A DNA stretch of 64,000 nt from Neorhizobium galegae bv. orientalis str. HAMBI 540 (GCF_000731315.1 NZ_HG938353.1:3286001-3350000), one strand, 5' to 3'; shown: positions 17,757 to 27,174, counted from the first letter of the stretch. The notes: generated by a model from the letters alone, not told the origin. Translations and numbers: made by a program.

Positions 17757-17782
17757 AACGCACGCCTTACGTATTTGGTTCC
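17757..17782 (-). promoter_or_regulatory. EcfG-type promoter for the sigma factor
   Basis: GGAAC (17782-17778), 17-base spacer, CGTT (17760-17757), the ideal consensus. It faces away from the ku promoter 55 bp to the right. Confidence 0.7.
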
Positions 17783-17836
17783 GCTGAGATGAATGCCCTA
17801 TTCATCTTCGTGAGAAGACCACTTCTTTCCCCAGGC

Positions 17837-17862
17837 GGAACAAAGCGCCCGGCACGCCTGTT
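17837..17862 (+). promoter_or_regulatory. EcfG-type promoter for ku-ligD
   Basis: GGAAC (17837-17841), 17-base spacer, TGTT (17859-17862). The ku GTG is 27 bases downstream, with GGAG at 17877-17880 in between. Confidence 0.65.
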
Positions 17863-17888
17863 GATAGGACTTTCATGGAGTTCTGATC

Positions 17889-18737
17889 GTGGCACCGCGT
17901 GCAAACTGGAAAGGGTACCTGAAGGTTGGAGAGCTGAGCTGCCCGGTGGCCCTCTATACGGCCGCCTCGACATCCGACCGCGTCAGCTTTCACATCATCA
18001 ATCGCGAGACCGGCAACCGCGTCCACCGCCAGATGGTCGATGCCGACACCGGCAGGCAGGTCGAAAGCGAGGACATCGTCAAAGGCTATGAAGTTTCGAG
18101 CGGCCAGTATGTCTTTCTGGAGCCCGACGAGGTGAAGGCCGCCGTACCAGAGAGCGACAAGACGCTGGAGCTCGAAACCTTCATTCCATGCGACGGCATC
18201 GACACCATCTTCATCGACCGCCCCTATTACCTGGCACCGACCGACAAACCGGCAGCGGAAGTCTTCGAGCTGATCCGCAAGGGGCTGAAGGAGAAGAATG
18301 TCGCAGCACTTGCCCGCACGGTGCTCTTCCGGCGGCTCCGGACGGTGCTTATCCGCCCGAGCGAAAAGGGCATGATCGCCAGCACGCTCAACTACGACTA
18401 CGAGGTCCGGCCGGCCAAGGAAATCTTCTCCGACATCAAGAGCTTCAAGATCGACGGCGAGATGCTCGACCTCGCAGAGCACATCATCGACACCAAACGC
18501 GGCGAGTTCGATCCGGCCGAGTTCGACGACCGCTACGAGGCGGCGCTCGCGGAGCTGATCAAGGCCAAGATCGAGGGCCGCAAGCTCAGGAAACAGCCGA
18601 AGCCGGAACCGAAGAAGGTTTCCAGCCTGCTCGATGCGCTGCGCCAGAGCGCCGGCGACAAGAAGACTGCATCGAAGAAGCCCGCCAAGAAAACCGTATC
18701 TCGTAAGACTGCCGCCCCGCAGAGAAAGGCGAGCTGA
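17889..18737 (+). CDS. ku: Ku protein, non-homologous end joining (copy 1)
   Basis: Bacterial Ku, 282 residues; binds double-strand ends as a ring dimer and recruits LigD. The Ku core runs from WKGYLKVGELSCPVALY through the bridge region (FIPCDGIDTIFIDRPYYLAP) to about residue 225, followed by a Lys/Ala-rich basic tail (DKKTASKKPAKKTVSRKT), a DNA- or LigD-contacting extension typical of Ku. GTG start with GGAG eight bases upstream. ligD begins two bases after the stop, so the two are one operon under an EcfG-type promoter. A second, divergent Ku lies at 21.4-22.3 kb. Confidence 0.95.
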   Translation: MAPRANWKGYLKVGELSCPVALYTAASTSDRVSFHIINRETGNRVHRQMVDADTGRQVESEDIVKGYEVSSGQYVFLEPDEVKAAVPESDKTLELETFIPCDGIDTIFIDRPYYLAPTDKPAAEVFELIRKGLKEKNVAALARTVLFRRLRTVLIRPSEKGMIASTLNYDYEVRPAKEIFSDIKSFKIDGEMLDLAEHIIDTKRGEFDPAEFDDRYEAALAELIKAKIEGRKLRKQPKPEPKKVSSLLDALRQSAGDKKTASKKPAKKTVSRKTAAPQRKAS

Positions 18738-18739
18738 TC

Positions 18740-21268
18740 ATGGCGCTCGAAACCTATAACCAGAAGCGGGACTTCAAGGCTTCTCCCGAGCCTCAGGGGA
18801 AAGTCTCCGGCCGCAAGGCCAAGGCATCCGGCAACAGTTTCGCCATCCAGAAACACGATGCCACCCGCCTGCACTACGATTTCCGGCTGGAAATGGATGG
18901 CGTCCTGAAAAGCTGGGCCGTCACCCGCGGCCCGAGCTTCGTGCCTGGCGAAAAGCGGCTTGCGGTGCATGTGGAAGACCATCCGCTCGACTATGGCGGT
19001 TTCGAAGGCATGATCCCGAAAGGCAATTACGGCGCCGGCGCCGTGCTGCTCTGGGATCGGGGCACCTGGGAACCCATCGGCGATCCTCACAAGGGCTATA
19101 AGAAAGGCCATATGGAATTCGAGCTGAAGGGCGAGAAGCTGGAGGGCCGCTGGCACCTGATCCGCATGGCCCGCAGAGAGGGCGAAAAACGCGAGAATTG
19201 GCTGCTGGTAAAAGGCGAGGACGAGTTCGCCCGCGCCGAGGGCGACAAGGACATTCTCGACGAAATGCCGCTTTCGGTGAAGTCAGGCAAGACACTGGAC
19301 GAAATCTGGGGCCGCAAGGCACCGCCTGCAAAGAATACCGCCAAACCGAAAGCGAAGGCGAAATCCGATCCAGAACCGGAAAAATCCGACATTGCTGCAT
19401 CGAAGATCAAAGGCGCGAAGAAAGCCGAACTCCCGGATTTCGTCGAACCGCAGCTTGCGACCCTGGTGAAGAGTGCACCTTCCGGCAAACGCTGGGTCCA
19501 TGAGATCAAGCTCGATGGCTATCGCCTGCAGGCACGCGTCGCAGACGGCAAAGTGACGCTGCTGACCCGCACGGGGCTCGATTGGACGCATAAGTTCGGA
19601 GACGAGATCATCGCGGAATTCGGAAAGCTTAGCCCGGCCGATGCGATCATCGACGGGGAAGTAGCGGTCGAGGCCGGTTCCGGCGCCACCGATTTCTCCC
19701 TGCTTCAGCAGGACCTGAGCGAAGGTCGGGACGACCGGTTCACCTTCTACGCTTTCGACATTCTTCACCTCGACGGTTACGACCTGACCGGTGCGACGCT
19801 TCTGAAGCGCAAGGAGGCGCTGGAAACACTGCTAACCGGCAGCGGTCCAGCCCTTCGCTATAGCGAGCACTTTGGCGACGAAGGCGGACTGGTCCTGAAG
19901 CATGCCTGCCGGCTGAGCCTGGAAGGCATCATTTCCAAGATCGCGGATGCGCCCTACCGCCCTGGCCGCGGCCGCGACTGGGTGAAATCGAAATGTTCGG
20001 CACGACAGGAATTCGTGGTCGCCGGATTTGTCCCTTCCTCCGTTTCGAGGACGGCGATCGGATCGCTGGTCATGGGATATTACGACAAGGGAAAGCTGCG
20101 GCACGCCGGCCGCGTCGGCACGGGTTATTCGAACGCCGTTGCGCAATCGCTCCTCAAACGCCTCCAGGAGATTCACACCGGCGAAAGCCCGTTTGACGAA
20201 AAGCTTGCCGGGGTGGAAAAGAAGGATGTCGTTTTCGTGCGGCCCGAACTGGTGGCGGAAGTGGAGTTCCGCGGTTGGACGGCGGATGCGCATATCCGCC
20301 ACGCGGCTTTCCGGGGCTTGCGCGAAGACAAGGACCCCAAGGATATCGTCCGGGAGGGCGGACCTGTGAACGTAGCGGAACAACCGAAGCCGCCGAAGCG
20401 GACGGTCAATCTTACCCATCCAGACCGGGTCTACTGGCCGGATGCCGGAGTGACCAAAGCCGGGCTTGCGGATTATTACACCGAAGTCTGGCGGCTGATG
20501 GCGCCCTTCGTCGTGAACCGCCCGCTGGCGCTGGTGCGTGGGCCGGATGGGATCGGTAAACCACTCTTCTTCCAGAAACATGGCTGGAAGGGCATGACCA
20601 AGAACGCCGTGCTCGTGAAGGACCCCACCGATCCGGCGGAAGAGGATATCACCATCCGTGACCTCGATGGTTTGCTCGGCCTCGTCCAAGGAGCGACGCT
20701 GGAAATCCACCCCTGGGGCTCGACCCTCGACGACTGGGAAAAGCCGGACATGGTCAATATCGACCTCGATCCGGGCGAAGGCGTCTCCTGGACCGATATC
20801 ATCGCTGCCGCTCATGAGGTGAAGCGTCGTTTCGAGGACATGGGGCTGGTCGCCTTCGTAAAAACCTCGGGCGGCAAGGGCCTGCATGTCGTCGCACCGG
20901 TCAAACCAAAGGCAGAATGGCCGGAAGTGAAGGCGGCGATGAAGGCGCTGGCCGACGGCATGGCCGGCGACGATCCCGACAAATATGTCTCGACGATCAC
21001 CAAGTCGAAGCGAAGCGGCAAAATCCTCATCGACTACCTGCGCAACGGTCGCGGCAATACTGCCGTCGCCCCCTATTCTACCCGTGCCCGCCCCGGCGCA
21101 CCGGTGTCCATGCCGGTCGAGTGGGACGAACTCGGCGGAGCGATCGGCCCCAACTATTTCACCGTCAACAACGCCCCGGCGCGCATCGCCCAGCAGACGA
21201 ACGATCCGTGGGGAGATTTTCGCAAGGCGGAAGCCCCGATCGAGTTCAAGGCAAAGAAGAAGAGGTAG
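18740..21268 (+). CDS. ligD: ATP-dependent DNA ligase LigD (PE-LIG-POL)
   Basis: Multifunctional end-joining enzyme, 842 residues. N-terminal 3'-phosphoesterase domain (about 25-170) with the catalytic cluster in KHDATRLHYDFRL (His39, His45, Asp47, Arg49) and VEDHPLDYGGFEG. A flexible basic linker follows (AKPKAKAKSDPEPEKS). The ligase domain (about 225-530) has nucleophile Lys257 in HEIKLDGYR. The C-terminal primase/polymerase domain (about 550-842) has metal-binding Asp675 and Asp677 in NIDLDPGEG. All three domains look intact. This order is the one seen in Pseudomonas and rhizobia, unlike mycobacteria. Confidence 0.96.
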   Translation: MALETYNQKRDFKASPEPQGKVSGRKAKASGNSFAIQKHDATRLHYDFRLEMDGVLKSWAVTRGPSFVPGEKRLAVHVEDHPLDYGGFEGMIPKGNYGAGAVLLWDRGTWEPIGDPHKGYKKGHMEFELKGEKLEGRWHLIRMARREGEKRENWLLVKGEDEFARAEGDKDILDEMPLSVKSGKTLDEIWGRKAPPAKNTAKPKAKAKSDPEPEKSDIAASKIKGAKKAELPDFVEPQLATLVKSAPSGKRWVHEIKLDGYRLQARVADGKVTLLTRTGLDWTHKFGDEIIAEFGKLSPADAIIDGEVAVEAGSGATDFSLLQQDLSEGRDDRFTFYAFDILHLDGYDLTGATLLKRKEALETLLTGSGPALRYSEHFGDEGGLVLKHACRLSLEGIISKIADAPYRPGRGRDWVKSKCSARQEFVVAGFVPSSVSRTAIGSLVMGYYDKGKLRHAGRVGTGYSNAVAQSLLKRLQEIHTGESPFDEKLAGVEKKDVVFVRPELVAEVEFRGWTADAHIRHAAFRGLREDKDPKDIVREGGPVNVAEQPKPPKRTVNLTHPDRVYWPDAGVTKAGLADYYTEVWRLMAPFVVNRPLALVRGPDGIGKPLFFQKHGWKGMTKNAVLVKDPTDPAEEDITIRDLDGLLGLVQGATLEIHPWGSTLDDWEKPDMVNIDLDPGEGVSWTDIIAAAHEVKRRFEDMGLVAFVKTSGGKGLHVVAPVKPKAEWPEVKAAMKALADGMAGDDPDKYVSTITKSKRSGKILIDYLRNGRGNTAVAPYSTRARPGAPVSMPVEWDELGGAIGPNYFTVNNAPARIAQQTNDPWGDFRKAEAPIEFKAKKKR

Positions 21269-21298
21269 AGGCCGAGATGAGAGGCTGCGTCTTGGCCA

Positions 21299-21429
21299 AT
21301 CTCCCCCCTTGTGGGGGAGATGCCCGGCAGGGCAGAGGGGGGTGCTGCCGCATACTCATCGCCAATTGAACTCGCGGCGTCACCCCCTCTGTCACCTCCG
21401 GTGACATCTCCCCCGCAAGGGGGGAGATG
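21299..21429. repeat. Rhizobial intergenic palindromic repeat
   Basis: The two ends are inverted copies of each other. Each carries a small hairpin of the type ATCTCCCCC-TTG-GGGGGAGAT followed by a GC-rich block ending in AGAGGGGG; the arms face each other around a 40-bp centre. Such sequences are dispersed in intergenic DNA of Rhizobiaceae. Here it fills the gap between convergent ligD and ku2 and may also end both transcripts. Confidence 0.75.
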
Positions 21430-21447
21430 GGAGTTTGCCGCACCGCC

Positions 21448-22565
<1,118 letters not shown>

Positions 22566-22662
22566 TCTTTCTGAAAAACTTATGGAACAAATTGGGCGGC
22601 TTCCTGGATAGGGAGTCGTCTTATTTCATTTGTCCTCTGTGACTTTTTCGGGATATCCGAAG

Positions 22663-22690
22663 TTAGCCTTCCTGATGTATGGAAGGCTAA
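22663..22690. repeat. Perfect 10-bp inverted repeat upstream of the NepR-like gene
   Basis: TTAGCCTTCC (22663-22672) and GGAAGGCTAA (22681-22690) around an 8-base loop. No T-run follows on the plus strand, so an operator or an RNA hairpin is as likely as a terminator. Confidence 0.5.
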
Positions 22691-22758
22691 TGTAGCGTTA
22701 TGGCGGGCGGCTATTGTTTCGGCAACGGATGCCGGTAGTGATTACGTCAGAGGTCGGG

Positions 22759-22938
22759 ATGGCGAAACAAGACACTCCGGTTGCGGAACAGGACATCAGG
22801 ATGGGACGGCGGGTCAGCCGCAAGGTTTCGGTCCTTCTGACCGAGATCGAGAAGGAAGAGGTTCCTGATCGGTTGCTCGATCTGGCGCGAGCGCTGCAGA
22901 AGGCCCTCAACGAAAAGATCGACGGTCGTACCGACTGA
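22759..22938 (+). CDS. NepR-like anti-sigma factor candidate
   Basis: Protein of 59 residues. Residues 15-50 read as a basic helix (MGRRVSRKVSVLLTEIE) and then KEEVPDRLLDLARALQ; the VPDR-hydrophobic-LDL core is the hallmark of NepR, which holds EcfG inactive until phosphorylated PhyR captures it. Length and layout also fit NepR. The ATG at 22759 has AGAGG five bases upstream; an in-frame ATG at 22714 would add 15 residues. It is not next to phyR or ecfG, so this would be an orphan paralogue; the EcfG-like sigma gene is 5 kb away. No clean EcfG promoter is seen upstream. The call rests on the short motif only. Confidence 0.6.
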   Translation: MAKQDTPVAEQDIRMGRRVSRKVSVLLTEIEKEEVPDRLLDLARALQKALNEKIDGRTD

Positions 22939-22971
22939 TATTCTTCCTCTTGGGCACTTTTACCCCAAGCA

Positions 22972-23301
22972 TCAGAGCTGGGTCGAAATCAGGTTGTCCG
23001 TGCGCACACGGCCGCCGATCACGCACCGCGGCCCGTTCGGCGCAAACCGCCCGCTGCTGTCTTCGATCACCGTATAGAGCTTGTCGCTACGGAAAGCGCT
23101 CGCCATCTCCGTCGAATTGCCTTCGCTGGGGGAAGCGTCGATTTCCATGAAATCAAGTTCCGCCTGGCTCGCCACCAAGCGCGCATCGCCAGCGGTCTTG
23201 GCCCTGACCACCACTTCGCCATGTGGTGGCGAGTTCTGCCAGTTCGGATCATGTGGCGCAGCAGTCGGCACCAGCCGATAGATCTTCAGCCTGTCCTGCA
23301 T
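22972..23301 (-). CDS. Hypothetical protein, stress-regulated
   Basis: Protein of 109 residues that I do not recognise. It starts MQDRLKIYRLVPTAAPHDPNWQNSP and contains a probable small alpha/beta unit (GEVVVRAKTAGDARLVASQAELDFMEI); soluble, no signal peptide. ATG 23301 with GGAG seven bases upstream. An EcfG-type promoter lies 42 bases upstream and is divergent to that of the BON gene. Confidence 0.7.
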   Translation of the reverse strand: MQDRLKIYRLVPTAAPHDPNWQNSPPHGEVVVRAKTAGDARLVASQAELDFMEIDASPSEGNSTEMASAFRSDKLYTVIEDSSGRFAPNGPRCVIGGRVRTDNLISTQL

Positions 23302-23342
23302 GTGTCTCTCCCGTCGTGAACATTTTTCTAGTTGACGGTCCA

Positions 23343-23367
23343 AACGCGTTTCGGGCGTTCCGGTTCC
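23343..23367 (-). promoter_or_regulatory. EcfG-type promoter for the 109-residue protein
   Basis: GGAAC (23367-23363), 16-base spacer, CGTT (23346-23343). Confidence 0.6.
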
Positions 23368-23379
23368 ATCAAGTCGCAT

Positions 23380-23404
23380 GGAACTTTTCCGGCAACCGTG
23401 GGTT
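23380..23404 (+). promoter_or_regulatory. EcfG-type promoter for the BON gene
   Basis: GGAAC (23380-23384), 16-base spacer, GGTT (23401-23404). The -35 elements of this divergent pair are 12 bp apart. Confidence 0.6.
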
Positions 23405-23446
23405 CCTCCGCTGCGGGCGATCATGCCCCTGAAAAGGAGAAAGCCG

Positions 23447-23839
23447 ATGAAGAATGAGCAGCCGAAAGCTGGCCGTCCCGGCGAGACCTCGCAGTGGCCT
23501 CGATGGGAGGGCCCGGCAGAAAGCCGCCCGAGCGGTTATCTTCAGGGCGAAGCCAATATCTTCGCCGAGGGACCGGAACAGGAAAAGCAGATCGGCAAGG
23601 CACCGAACGGTTACGACCGGCCCGACGATCTGATCGCACAGGACGTCAATGAGCACCTCACGCAGGACGCTTTTCTCGACCCGACCAACATGTCGGTCTC
23701 GGTGGAGAACGGTGAGGTGACGCTGGAGGGATACGTCGCGCAGCTTGCCGACAAAACCCGAGCCGAAGATGTCGTTCTCGACATCGGGGGTGTCGTCGCC
23801 TGCCGCAATAATCTTCGAATTGCCCCCGAAAGGCATTGA
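23447..23839 (+). CDS. BON-domain protein
   Basis: Protein of 130 residues. The hydrophilic N-terminal 65 residues precede a BON domain (about 68-128: DVNEHLTQDAFLDPTNMSVSVENGEVTLEGYVAQLADKTRAEDV in outline). It is paralogous to the C-terminal domain of the protein at 35.8 kb. No signal peptide. ATG 23447 with AAGGAG upstream; the open frame from 23378 is upstream of the predicted transcription start. Regulated by an EcfG-type promoter. Confidence 0.8.
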   Translation: MKNEQPKAGRPGETSQWPRWEGPAESRPSGYLQGEANIFAEGPEQEKQIGKAPNGYDRPDDLIAQDVNEHLTQDAFLDPTNMSVSVENGEVTLEGYVAQLADKTRAEDVVLDIGGVVACRNNLRIAPERH

Positions 23840-23846
23840 TTTCCGT

Positions 23847-23872
23847 GGAACCCGCAAGGCACTCCGCTCGTT
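23847..23872 (+). promoter_or_regulatory. EcfG-type promoter for the YciE-like gene
   Basis: GGAAC (23847-23851), 17-base spacer, CGTT (23869-23872), located just after the BON stop. Confidence 0.65.
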
Positions 23873-23925
23873 AGATGCCTCGCAATCCCCCCCATAAGAA
23901 CACCCATCAACAAGGAGAGAGACCC

Positions 23926-24423
23926 ATGGCCAGTAAGACCCTCGACGACCTTTTTCATGAAACCCTGAAGGACATCTATTACGCCGAGCGCCAGATCGTG
24001 AAAGCGCTGCCGAAGATGGCACGCGGCGCCCAGGATCCGAAGCTGAAGGCAGCATTCGAGAAACACAGGGACGAAACCGAAGGTCAGATCGATCGCCTGA
24101 AGCAGGTCTTCGAGATTATCGGCAAGCGGGCCCAGGGCAAGACCTGCCCCGCGATCGACGGCATCATCGAAGAAGGCGAGGAAATCCTTGACGAGTTCAA
24201 AGGCACGCCAGCTCTCGACGCCGGGCTGCTCGCAGCAGCGCAAGCTGTCGAACATTACGAGATCAGCCGCTACGGCACCCTGCGTGCCTGGGCCCAACAG
24301 CTCGGTCACCGGGACGCCGTAACGCTTCTCGAACAGACGCTCGCCGAGGAAAGCAAGACCGACGAAGCCCTGACGGCTCTCGCCAAGACCGCGGTGAACA
24401 CCGCTGCCCAGAAGGCTGCGTGA
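23926..24423 (+). CDS. YciE/DUF892 ferritin-like protein
   Basis: Soluble four-helix ferritin-like protein, 165 residues. The family pattern is clear: LDDLFHETLKDIYYAERQIVKALPKM with the first Glu/Tyr, FEKHRDETEGQIDRL with Glu-His ligands, then AAAQAVEHYEISRYGTLRAWAQ and LEQTLAEESKTDEALTALA. These Glu and His residues would bind a di-iron centre. YciE/YciF proteins are general-stress markers in enterobacteria and rhizobia. ATG 23926 with AAGGAGAG upstream; EcfG-type promoter upstream; terminator downstream. Confidence 0.9.
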   Translation: MASKTLDDLFHETLKDIYYAERQIVKALPKMARGAQDPKLKAAFEKHRDETEGQIDRLKQVFEIIGKRAQGKTCPAIDGIIEEGEEILDEFKGTPALDAGLLAAAQAVEHYEISRYGTLRAWAQQLGHRDAVTLLEQTLAEESKTDEALTALAKTAVNTAAQKAA

Positions 24424-24441
24424 CATTCTCAGTCCCATGAG

Positions 24442-24466
24442 AGGCGCGGCGCCGGCCGCGCCTTTT
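24442..24466 (+). terminator. Rho-independent terminator after yciE-like gene
   Basis: 8-bp stem AGGCGCGG/CCGCGCCT with a 6-base loop followed by TTTT. Confidence 0.8.
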
Positions 24467-24480
24467 CATCGACCCGAGAA

Positions 24481-24505
24481 AAGCCCCGGAGACTATCCGG
24501 GGCTT
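24481..24505. terminator. Bidirectional terminator
   Basis: Perfect 10-bp stem AAGCCCCGGA/TCCGGGGCTT around a 5-base loop, with T-tracts on both strands. It ends the leftward DUF2188 gene and backs up the rightward terminator. Confidence 0.75.
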
Positions 24506-24524
24506 TTCCTCCCTGCCGACTTTC

Positions 24525-24773
24525 TCAAGCCGGGAAAGATCGTCTCGGTGCTGACTGGTCCGGGGTCCCGTGCATTGGCGGAATCGGCAGCATTTCGCCG
24601 TTCAGCGCCTGCCTGCGGAAAATCTCCACCCGCCCGCTTCGGTCGCGCGCCACATGTGCTTTGGCGGCCTCCATGGCGAGCTCATAGGTGTGATAATAGG
24701 ACGCAGACTGAACGCCGTCGATGACATAGACCCAGCCGGTTGCGTGTGGGACGATATCGCAGTACTTTCCCAT
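24525..24773 (-). CDS. DUF2188-like small protein
   Basis: Protein of 82 residues. The core MGKYCDIVPHATGWVYVIDG, then a helix ELAMEAAKAHVARDRSGRVEIF resembles the DUF2188 beta-beta-alpha fold (His/Pro, GW, then AAK helix). Function unknown. ATG 24773 with AGGAG nine bases upstream is preferred to the longer frame from 24800. Upstream at 24826-24801 is GGAAC-N17-ACTT, only a weak EcfG-like site. Confidence 0.7.
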   Translation of the reverse strand: MGKYCDIVPHATGWVYVIDGVQSASYYHTYELAMEAAKAHVARDRSGRVEIFRRQALNGEMLPIPPMHGTPDQSAPRRSFPA

Positions 24774-24895
24774 TGGATGTGTCTCCTTCCCGGCGGCCAT
24801 AAGTATATTTGACAGCCAAAAGTTCCGCCTCCGGGGAAGTTTTTTTCAAGTGTTGGCCGCGTCTCGGCCGGGTTGCGATTTTTCGTTTTTACCAG

Positions 24896-24920
24896 GGAAC
24901 TTTTCTGCGCCGCACACGTT
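24896..24920 (+). promoter_or_regulatory. EcfG-type promoter for the DUF2934 gene
   Basis: GGAAC (24896-24900), 16-base spacer, CGTT (24917-24920); ATG 27 bases downstream. Confidence 0.65.
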
Positions 24921-24947
24921 TCGGCGCTTGGGCGAATGGAGACAAGA

Positions 24948-25313
24948 ATGGCGGAATCCGAAGAAGTCTGGATCAGAAAGCGGGCCTACATTTTGTGGGA
25001 AGAAGAAGGCTATCCCTCAGGCAAGGATAGGGAGCATTGGGAGCGGGCCAAGCTGGAATATGCGACGCTCGGGCCGACCGCTTCCAAGAAGCCTGCGGCA
25101 GAGTCGCGCGGCAAGTCAGCCACCGCCGCGAAGTCGCCGAAAGCGGCGGCGAAGGCTGCAACTCCGAAACCGGCCGTGAAAACGGCTGCAGCCAAGGCTT
25201 CTCCGGCGAAGACAACTTCCAAGGCACCGGCTTCCAAGGCACCGGCCGCTGCCATGCCGGAAGCCGTCGAACCGGCCAAGAAGCGCTCCAAGAAGGTTCC
25301 GGCTGGCGCTTGA
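24948..25313 (+). CDS. DUF2934 protein with histone H1-like tail
   Basis: Protein of 121 residues in two parts. Residues 6-40 are a DUF2934 domain (IRKRAYILWEEEGYPSGKDREHWERAK). Residues about 48-121 are low-complexity Ala/Lys/Pro/Ser with repeated AAKA, KAPASKAPA and KPAVKTAA units ending in AKKRSKKVPAGA, like the tail of histone H1 or AlgP-type proteins, and should bind nucleic acid. ATG 24948 with GGAG six bases upstream; EcfG-type promoter. The DNA-binding role is inference from composition. Confidence 0.8.
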   Translation: MAESEEVWIRKRAYILWEEEGYPSGKDREHWERAKLEYATLGPTASKKPAAESRGKSATAAKSPKAAAKAATPKPAVKTAAAKASPAKTTSKAPASKAPAAAMPEAVEPAKKRSKKVPAGA

Positions 25314-25449
25314 CGCCGCCCGTCACCCAACTTCATCACTATCGTTATTGGTCGCGGCGACTGACATCATCGCGGCCGCGGACTTATTTACCCTGGAAAA
25401 ATCGAAATGGCTTTTGCGTCTGAACTTGGCCGTGGCTCCACTCTGTTGG

Positions 25450-25475
25450 GGAACGTTGGCCAAGGCCGAAACGTT
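25450..25475 (+). promoter_or_regulatory. EcfG-type promoter for glgA
   Basis: GGAAC (25450-25454), 17-base spacer, CGTT (25472-25475). Confidence 0.65.
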
Positions 25476-25495
25476 CTTGAGGGTGAGACTGGCAG

Positions 25496-27097
25496 ATGGC
25501 TGAGGCACGCATGATGAACGCTTACGTCCCATTCGACGAACCTCGTCGAGATGAGCGGAGCGCAATGGATCAGGGGATCAAGGCAGGTTATGGAAAGCGG
25601 GGGCTTCCGGGAATGAGGATTCTTTCGGTCACGTCCGAAATCTTTCCTCTTGTGAAGACAGGTGGGCTTGCAGATGTGACAGGTTCCCTGCCCAAGGCAC
25701 TTGCTCCCCTCGGCATCGAGACGACGTCTCTGATCCCCGGTTATCCGCAGGTCATGCAGCAGCTGAAGAGCGCAATGCCGCTCGTCACCTTCGAAAATCT
25801 GCTGGGCGAAAAAGCCTCGCTCCTCCACACCAGGGTCGAAGGCCTCAGCCTCTTCGTGCTCGATGCGCCAGCTCTCTACGATCGGCCGGGCGGCCCCTAT
25901 GTCGACGAAGACGGCATCGACCATCCGGACAACTGGAGGCGTTTCGCCGCACTTTCCCTTGCCGCAGCCGAAATCGCCGATGGAGTGCTTCCCGGATGGG
26001 TTCCGGACCTCGTTCACACCCATGACTGGCAGTCGGCACTGACTTCGGTCTACATGCGCGAGCGCGGCTGCAGAACGCCCGTGGTGCTGACCATCCACAA
26101 CCTTGCCTTCCAAGGGCAATATCCAGCCGGCGTGCTGATGAGCATCGGCCTGCCGCCGGAGGCCTATTCCATGAACCGCATGGAATATTTCGGCGATATC
26201 AGCTTCCTGAAGGGGGGCCTGCAGACGGTCGATGCGATCACCACCGTCAGCCCGACCTATGCGCGCGAAATACTCACCCCACGCTTCGGCATGGGTATGG
26301 ACGGAGTCCTGAACGCCCGCGTCTCCGACCTGCGCGGCATCGTCAACGGCATCGACCTCGATATCTGGGATCCGTCGACCGACCCGCACCTGCCGCGCAA
26401 TTACGGCGTCGGCACGCTGCGCCGCAAGCGCGAGAACCGCGCCGTTCTGCTCGAAAGATTCGGACTGGATGCCGGTCGGGAAGGCCCCCTATTTTCCGCC
26501 GTCAGTCGGCTGACATGGCAGAAGGGCTTCGACATGTTTGCCGATACGGCGGACGAGATCATTCGCCACGGGGGTCAGGTGATCGTCTTCGGGCAGGGTG
26601 ATCGGGAAATAGAGCGGGCGCTCGCCGACACCGCCGCGCGTTTTCCAGGCCGGATGGCGGTGCATTTCGGCTATGACGAGCCAACAGCGCATTTGATCCA
26701 CGGCGGATCGGACGCGATCGTCCAGCCTTCCCGCTTTGAACCGTGCGGACTGACACAGCTCTATGCGCTTCGCTACGGCTGCGTACCGGTCGTCTCCCGC
26801 ACCGGCGGGCTCTCCGAGACCATCATAGATGCCAATGACGCGGCGATGTCCGCCCGCGTTGCGACCGGCTTTCAGTTCCATCCGGTGACGACCGATGGGT
26901 TGCGGCTGGCGCTTCGCCGCGCGCTGCACGCCTATGCCGATCCAAAAATGTGGGCACGCCTGCAGAACCAGGGTATGAAGGCGAAATTCTCCTGGGAACG
27001 CAGCGCCCAGCAATATGCTGCCGTCTATGCCAATCTGGTGCTGAAGTCCGGCCATGTTGCATCGACAAGCTCGGATATCCGCCGCGCGACGCTTTAA
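25496..27097 (+). CDS. glgA: Glycogen synthase (ADP-glucose type)
   Basis: GT5 enzyme that extends glycogen from ADP-glucose. Catalytic N-terminal domain: [22 protein letters not shown] with the KxGG ADP-glucose site; mid-protein [10 protein letters not shown] and [14 protein letters not shown]-terminal domain with [11 protein letters not shown] and [29 protein letters not shown]. The longest frame from 25496 gives 533 residues, with about 39 extra N-terminal residues compared with normal GlgA; 25511 (GAGG five bases upstream) and 25613 (MRILSV) are credible alternative starts. The EcfG-type promoter places the transcript start near 25482, so all are possible. The rest of a glg operon (glgC, glgB, glgP) is absent, so this is probably a second, stress-linked glgA, convergent with glgX. 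Confidence 0.93.
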   Translation: MAEARMMNAYVPFDEPRRDERSAMDQGIKAGYGKRGLPGMRILSVTSEIFPLVKTGGLADVTGSLPKALAPLGIETTSLIPGYPQVMQQLKSAMPLVTFENLLGEKASLLHTRVEGLSLFVLDAPALYDRPGGPYVDEDGIDHPDNWRRFAALSLAAAEIADGVLPGWVPDLVHTHDWQSALTSVYMRERGCRTPVVLTIHNLAFQGQYPAGVLMSIGLPPEAYSMNRMEYFGDISFLKGGLQTVDAITTVSPTYAREILTPRFGMGMDGVLNARVSDLRGIVNGIDLDIWDPSTDPHLPRNYGVGTLRRKRENRAVLLERFGLDAGREGPLFSAVSRLTWQKGFDMFADTADEIIRHGGQVIVFGQGDREIERALADTAARFPGRMAVHFGYDEPTAHLIHGGSDAIVQPSRFEPCGLTQLYALRYGCVPVVSRTGGLSETIIDANDAAMSARVATGFQFHPVTTDGLRLALRRALHAYADPKMWARLQNQGMKAKFSWERSAQQYAAVYANLVLKSGHVASTSSDIRRATL

Positions 27098-27120
27098 GGC
27101 TCCAACCAACCAACTGACAG

Positions 27121-27150
27121 AAAGAAACCGGCCTGAAAGCCGGTCTCTTT
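27121..27150. terminator. Bidirectional terminator between glgA and glgX
   Basis: 12-bp stem with one mismatch, AAAGAAACCGGC and GCCGGTCTCTTT, around a 6-base loop; A- and T-rich ends serve both convergent genes. Confidence 0.75.
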
Positions 27151-27174
27151 GGTTATGGGCGGAAGTTGAAGCCG

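Noticed and set aside
22603..22630. EcfG-type promoter for the NepR-like gene
   Set aside because: GGAAC occurs in this gap, but 16-19 bases downstream there is GGAT rather than a GTT-type box.
24801..24826. EcfG-type promoter for the DUF2188 gene
   Set aside because: GGAAC followed at 17 bases by ACTT; two mismatches in the -10.
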